A stretch of 8,828 bases of DNA from assembly GCA_015486145.1 (NCBI GenBank), contig WFSH01000192.1, positions 1 to 8,828 of the forward strand, in the 5' to 3' direction. Numbering within the stretch: position 1 is the first letter of the stretch; every line of letters starts with the position of its first letter. Origin of the DNA: Mesoaciditogaceae bacterium (GTDB lineage: Bacteria; Thermotogota; Thermotogae; Mesoaciditogales; Mesoaciditogaceae). A program made the translations under genes and the position numbers. The notes below the pieces were generated by a model. That model did no database searches. It saw only the letters and a program-made list of their open reading frames with translations, and was not told where the DNA came from. Of this stretch, positions 6,695 through 8,828 are shown piece by piece.

Positions 6695-8069
6695 TCCTTC
6701 GCCTCCTCGACTTCTTACTGATAAATTCACGATGTATTGCGTGAAGGCACTTCTTAGCGTCTTCTCCGCTCACCACAAAGTAACCAATGTTTTTTGAACT
6801 TCCCAAAGAAACCATTTCAACGTTTATTTTTGCCTTGAAAATGGCTTTAGAAACGCGAAACACAAAATCTGAACTATCCAAGAGTTTTTCGCCAACAAGG
6901 GCAATTAAAGAAACCCCATCTTTATATTCGATGCTTTCCAACCAACTTGCCTTTTCCTTTCTCAGCAAATCAACACATTTCTCTACGTCATCAGATGGTA
7001 CGATGACATTCACGCTCGTTTGCGAGGTGATCAGCGATTTTATTCTCACTCCATGCCTCGAAAGTCGGCGCGTAACTCCCGAAAGTAATTCCAACTTCTT
7101 GCCAATATTTCCACCCTTAATTCTTATTATCGAAACATTCGAGTGGGTTATACTTTTCACAGGAAATTCTGCATCAATACGTTGAGATGAGATAAGTGTC
7201 TCAGGCATAAAACCAGAACCTCGAATGTCGTATATGCGTATGGGAATACCCTTTCTTCTCACAGGCTCAATCGATAAGGGATGAAGTATCTTAGCACCAA
7301 AGTGAGAAAGTTCTGCAGCCTCTTCGTAGGTGAGATGGCTCACGGTTTTGCCACCTGTGAGCAATTTCGGATCGCAAGTCATAAATCCAGAAACATCTTT
7401 ATAGATATCCAAAAAATCCGCGTTTATGCACGCGGCAATGGCTGAAGCGGAGTAATCACTGCCGTTCCTTCCCAAAAGTGCTATCCGACCTTTTGGGGTT
7501 ATGCCATAAAATCCTGGGATCACGAAAATTCCATCTTTGAAATGTTCATAAAGATTTTTTTCACACCAAGAAAAATCGATCGTCGAATTCATAAATTCGT
7601 CTTCGTCAATCGTCTGCAATCCAATCTCTTCCGGAAAAACTATTTTTATTTCAATGCCAACATGCTTCATCATATGGAAAAAAAGGAGCGAAGACGCTTT
7701 CTCACCAAAATGGAGCACATCTGCTTTTAGAAAATCAGAAAGGTTCCCGTTAATCATTTCTAAAAAACGACTTTTCAAAGATTCGGAAATGTTTTTTATC
7801 TCTTGGTACGCTTTCTTATCGCGAATTTCGAACTCTTCAAGAAATTTGATGTGAGAGAGATAGAACCTGTCGCAAAAACTCGTAACATCAACACTCTTGT
7901 CACTCTCAACCCGTGACATGAAATTTATAATGCTATCTGTAATTCCTCTCAGGGCCGAAACGATGTAAATAGTATTGTGACCATACCTGTTCACTAATTT
8001 GACAATCCTTTTCATGTTTTCTTTAGAAGACAATATTGAGCCACCAAATTTCACTATTTTCCAGCCCAT
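6687..8069 (-). CDS. lysC: aspartate kinase, monofunctional, two C-terminal ACT domains
   Basis: Phosphorylates aspartate, the first step toward aspartate semialdehyde. With the start I prefer it has 460 residues: an amino-acid kinase domain (about 1-300) with VKFGGSIL (6-13), LHFGEKASS (119-127), GRNGSDYSASA (200-210), DIYKDVSGFMTCDPKLL (221-237) and the EEAAELSHFGAKILHP stretch (249-264). A two-ACT regulatory region (about 310-450) follows. Its sequence style is that of the ThrA/LysC group but no homoserine dehydrogenase is attached; lysC is a generic symbol here. An ATG at 8075 abuts GGGGAG with no spacing, whereas the in-frame ATG at 8069 lies 6 bases away and gives MGWKIVKFGGS, so 8069 is the better start. 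The C-terminal SRRRRNG is encoded by the purine-rich ribosome site of the next gene. It is first in the operon, right after the attenuator, which suggests an isoform devoted to methionine supply. Confidence 0.94.
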   Translation of the reverse strand: MGWKIVKFGGSILSSKENMKRIVKLVNRYGHNTIYIVSALRGITDSIINFMSRVESDKSVDVTSFCDRFYLSHIKFLEEFEIRDKKAYQEIKNISESLKSRFLEMINGNLSDFLKADVLHFGEKASSLLFFHMMKHVGIEIKIVFPEEIGLQTIDEDEFMNSTIDFSWCEKNLYEHFKDGIFVIPGFYGITPKGRIALLGRNGSDYSASAIAACINADFLDIYKDVSGFMTCDPKLLTGGKTVSHLTYEEAAELSHFGAKILHPLSIEPVRRKGIPIRIYDIRGSGFMPETLISSQRIDAEFPVKSITHSNVSIIRIKGGNIGKKLELLSGVTRRLSRHGVRIKSLITSQTSVNVIVPSDDVEKCVDLLRKEKASWLESIEYKDGVSLIALVGEKLLDSSDFVFRVSKAIFKAKINVEMVSLGSSKNIGYFVVSGEDAKKCLHAIHREFISKKSRRRRNG

Positions 8070-8100
8070 TTGCATCTCCCCTTGAATTCCCCATTATGCC

Positions 8101-8139
8101 AAACAAAAAACCAGGTGTTCTCTTCTTAAGAACACCTGG
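8101..8139 (-). terminator. intrinsic terminator inside the operon leader (attenuator hairpin 3:4)
   Basis: In the RNA, CCAGGTGTTCT pairs perfectly with AGAACACCTGG (11 bp, 7-base loop TAAGAAG) and is followed at once by TTTTTTGTTT. It lies 20 bases before the ribosome site of the aspartokinase gene and downstream of a good promoter, so it would stop transcription before the operon. Its 5' arm is also complementary to part of the leader ORF, which marks it as a conditional terminator. Confidence 0.95.
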
Positions 8140-8162
8140 CTAACCTTTGCCTCTTTAATTTA

Positions 8163-8255
8163 TCACAAATGACAACGCGGAGGGCAACAACCAGGTGCCT
8201 TCCAGCGCATCATCATAGAGTTTAAATTTTTATACACAGACTTAGAAAAGCTCAA
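8163..8255 (-). CDS. leader peptide with three consecutive Met codons and a Cys-rich end
   Basis: Predicted 30-residue regulatory peptide. It begins MSFSKSVYKN, has Met at 14-16 (SMMMRW) and ends with PGCCPPRCHL, Cys at 23, 24 and 28. The TTG start at 8255 is preceded by GGAG at 8266-8269 (ten bases away); an in-frame GTG at 8264 is too close to that site but cannot be excluded and would give 33 residues. The predicted transcript start is near 8279, so the ribosome site sits where a leader ORF needs it. The Met run lies just upstream of the competing RNA strands and the Cys codons lie inside strand 2. Its likely job is to report on charged Met-tRNA through ribosome stalling rather than to act as a protein. 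Too short for homology judgement; no protein-level evidence. Confidence 0.72.
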   Translation of the reverse strand: MSFSKSVYKNLNSMMMRWKAPGCCPPRCHL

Positions 8256-8285
8256 TTTGTTCACTCTCCAAAATTTCTTTCCATT

Positions 8286-8314
8286 ATTCTAACATCTTTG
8301 CTCATTCTTGTCAA
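8286..8314 (-). promoter_or_regulatory. sigma-70-type promoter of the methionine operon
   Basis: On the minus strand TTGACA (8309-8314) is separated by exactly 17 bases from TAGAAT (8286-8291): a perfect -35 and a five-of-six -10. The expected start is near 8279, ten bases before the leader-peptide ribosome site. The rest of the minus-strand genes follow with short gaps or overlaps, so this is likely the main promoter for the operon through metH. Confidence 0.86.
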
Positions 8315-8465
8315 CCATTCGAGATCTCTTCACGATAGTGTGGGTAGTATTTTTTGAATAACACATTCTTTGACATTTTAGTACCGCTTTACAAGCGATG
8401 AGTGTAATCTTTTTGAAGCCTTGTCAAAACTGATTCGCTCTTTTATTGGAATCTTTGACCACAGC
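8315..8465. other. intergenic stretch without a recognised gene
   Basis: AT-rich spacer between the operon promoter and the repeat block. It has only a 5-bp hairpin (CGCTT/AAGCG, 8385-8397) and a 21-codon minus-strand ORF starting at an ATG (MSKNVLF...) with no good ribosome site, which runs toward the promoter and is not credible as a gene. I see no RNA gene. Confidence 0.5.
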
Positions 8466-8552
8466 GTCATCCTGAAAGTTCCGTAGGAACTATTCAGGAC
8501 CTCCAAGCAACTAACAAGGTGGTTCGAGATTCTGAATCAAGTTCAGAATGAC
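8466..8552. repeat. 87-bp palindromic element with inverted ends (MITE/REP-like)
   Basis: The ends GTCATCCTGAA and TTCAGAATGAC are inverted repeats differing at one position. Inside, CCTGAAAGTTCC (8471-8482) pairs with GGAACTATTCAGG around a GTA loop (12 pairs, one bulge). Near the right end ATTCTGAA and TTCAGAAT form an 8-bp stem around TCAAG. Between them ACCTCC can pair with GGTGGT apart from one T.T mismatch, so the whole could fold as a cloverleaf. GTCAT(C/T)CTGA-type ends are common in dispersed non-coding repeats of many bacteria. No transposase is present; copy number cannot be seen from one window. Confidence 0.6.
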
Positions 8553-8576
8553 ACAAAAAACAGAGCACGCTGCATA

Positions 8577-8681
8577 CTAACATCCTGTTAGATTCGCTTT
8601 CTCGGCACATCCTGTGCCTCTCTTCGCAGCTATCGCTTTGGTCGTGAAAGCAAGAATACATTGCACACTGTGCAATCTTGC
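8577..8681. repeat. cluster of short palindromes
   Basis: Three palindromes follow one another. CTAACATCCTGTTAG (8577-8591) and GGCACATCCTGTGCC (8604-8618) share the core ACATCCTGT but have different, still complementary outer stem bases. TTGCACACTGTGCAA (8661-8675) has a shortened core and is enclosed by GCAAGA (8650-8655) and TCTTGC (8676-8681). GCTTTC (8596-8601) and GAAAGC (8646-8651) could close a larger fold around the second palindrome. No run of T follows on the minus strand, so these are not obvious terminators for a minus-strand gene. Probably a dispersed repeat or a structured non-coding remnant; not identified. Confidence 0.5.
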
Positions 8682-8687
8682 TCTTTG

Positions 8688-8818
8688 TTATTTCACATCT
8701 TGTATGGCGTCTTCATATGTTTTGACGAAGGCTTCAAGGGTGTTTGTTCTTTTGTTTGATAACAAGGTGTTTTTGAATGACTTTGATCAAACTCAAGGAC
8801 AGAATAGAGATTCGTCAT
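8688..8818 (-). other. two overlapping short ORFs of unknown status
   Basis: One frame runs from ATG at 8818 to TGA at 8693 (41 codons, begins MTNLYSVLEFDQ), without a clear ribosome site and with a low-complexity, Lys/Thr/Pro-rich remainder. Another frame ends at TAA 8688 and gives a more protein-like tail, NTLEAFVKTYEDAIQDVK, but is closed upstream by TGA near 8785. The pair may be the frameshifted end of an old gene entering from the right, or chance. I recognise neither and assign no function. Confidence 0.2.
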
Positions 8819-8828
8819 GTTTTACCCA

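Larger units (their letters stand above)
8101..8279 (-). promoter_or_regulatory. transcription attenuator of the methionine operon (predicted Met-responsive leader)
   Basis: Three alternative RNA helices can be drawn. Protector 1:2: GGAAGGCA (8196-8203) with TGCCCTCC (8179-8186), 7 of 8 pairs, 9-base loop. Antiterminator 2:3: CACCTGGTTG (8188-8197) with TAGCCAGGTG (8133-8142), 10 pairs including two G.U, continued by TTGCCCTC (8180-8187) with GAGGCAA (8147-8153), 7 pairs with one bulged C. Terminator 3:4: 8101-8139. A ribosome waiting at the three Met codons (8208-8216) would cover strand 1 and free strand 2 for the antiterminator, so genes are ON when charged Met-tRNA is scarce. Free translation, or none, leaves the terminator. 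No SAM-I, T-box or lysine riboswitch core was recognised. The pairings are seen in the sequence; the mechanism is inferred. Confidence 0.8.

Noticed and set aside
6787..7185. Plus-strand ORF of 132 codons opposite aspartokinase
   Set aside because: Antisense to the ACT region of the kinase; no supporting start signal.
8229..8255. Alternative promoter TTGAGC / TATAAA inside the leader, which would make a nearly leaderless MMM peptide
   Set aside because: The spacer is only 15 bases and the -35 is weak. The TTGACA-17-TAGAAT promoter upstream is much better and places a ribosome site correctly. A leaderless start at the first ATG (8216) would, however, keep the same attenuator logic.
8101..8280. 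SAM-I, lysine or T-box leader upstream of aspartokinase
   Set aside because: None of the conserved cores (SAM-I junction elements, lysine-aptamer motifs, T-box GGTGGNACCGCG-like bulge) could be found. The promoter-to-terminator distance is about 180 bases and is explained by a leader ORF plus three hairpins.
8650..8681. Intrinsic terminator
   Set aside because: The hairpin is strong, but there is no clean T run after it on the minus strand, and no plus-strand gene precedes it; treated as part of the palindrome cluster.
1..8828. CRISPR array, tRNA or rRNA
   Set aside because: No regularly spaced direct repeats and no cloverleaf or rRNA-like conserved segments were seen.

Overview
The window looks like a Thermotogota (Thermotogales-type) chromosome fragment. 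Reasons: the proteins match the Thermotoga layout in which methionine synthase is split into a MetH lacking its reactivation domain plus a separate reactivation protein; TTG and GTG starts are used with strong purine-rich Shine-Dalgarno sites; composition is moderately AT-rich. The genus cannot be fixed from this sequence.

All supported genes lie on the minus strand and read from right to left as one tightly packed unit. Order: a promoter near 8286-8314, a short leader-peptide ORF (8163-8255), an intrinsic terminator (8101-8139), a monofunctional aspartokinase, a DUF39/COG1900 homocysteine-forming protein fused to a 2x[4Fe-4S] ferredoxin, a UPF0280/COG2122 protein, MetF, the MetH reactivation protein, MetH, and after a 180-bp gap a corrinoid adenosyltransferase (cobO) whose last few codons run off the left edge.

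Together the genes cover most of the route from aspartate and sulfide to methionine. Aspartokinase feeds aspartate semialdehyde formation (asd is not in the window). The DUF39 protein, helped by the COG2122 protein, would turn the semialdehyde directly into homocysteine with sulfide and electrons, with no homoserine step. MetF makes methyl-tetrahydrofolate and MetH, with its reactivation partner, methylates homocysteine. CobO handles the corrinoid cofactor.

The most interesting part is the leader at 8101-8279. It does not look like a SAM riboswitch or T-box. It has a good promoter (TTGACA, 17-bp spacer, TAGAAT), a ribosome site, and a predicted 30-residue peptide with three consecutive Met codons followed by a Cys-rich end. 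It also has the three mutually exclusive hairpins of a classical attenuator (protector, antiterminator, terminator). This reads as a methionine leader-peptide attenuator, possibly with cysteine as a second input.

The right end (8315-8828) has no gene I can support. It carries an 87-bp repeat-like element with inverted ends (8466-8552), a cluster of short palindromes (8577-8681), and two overlapping short ORFs of unknown meaning near the edge.
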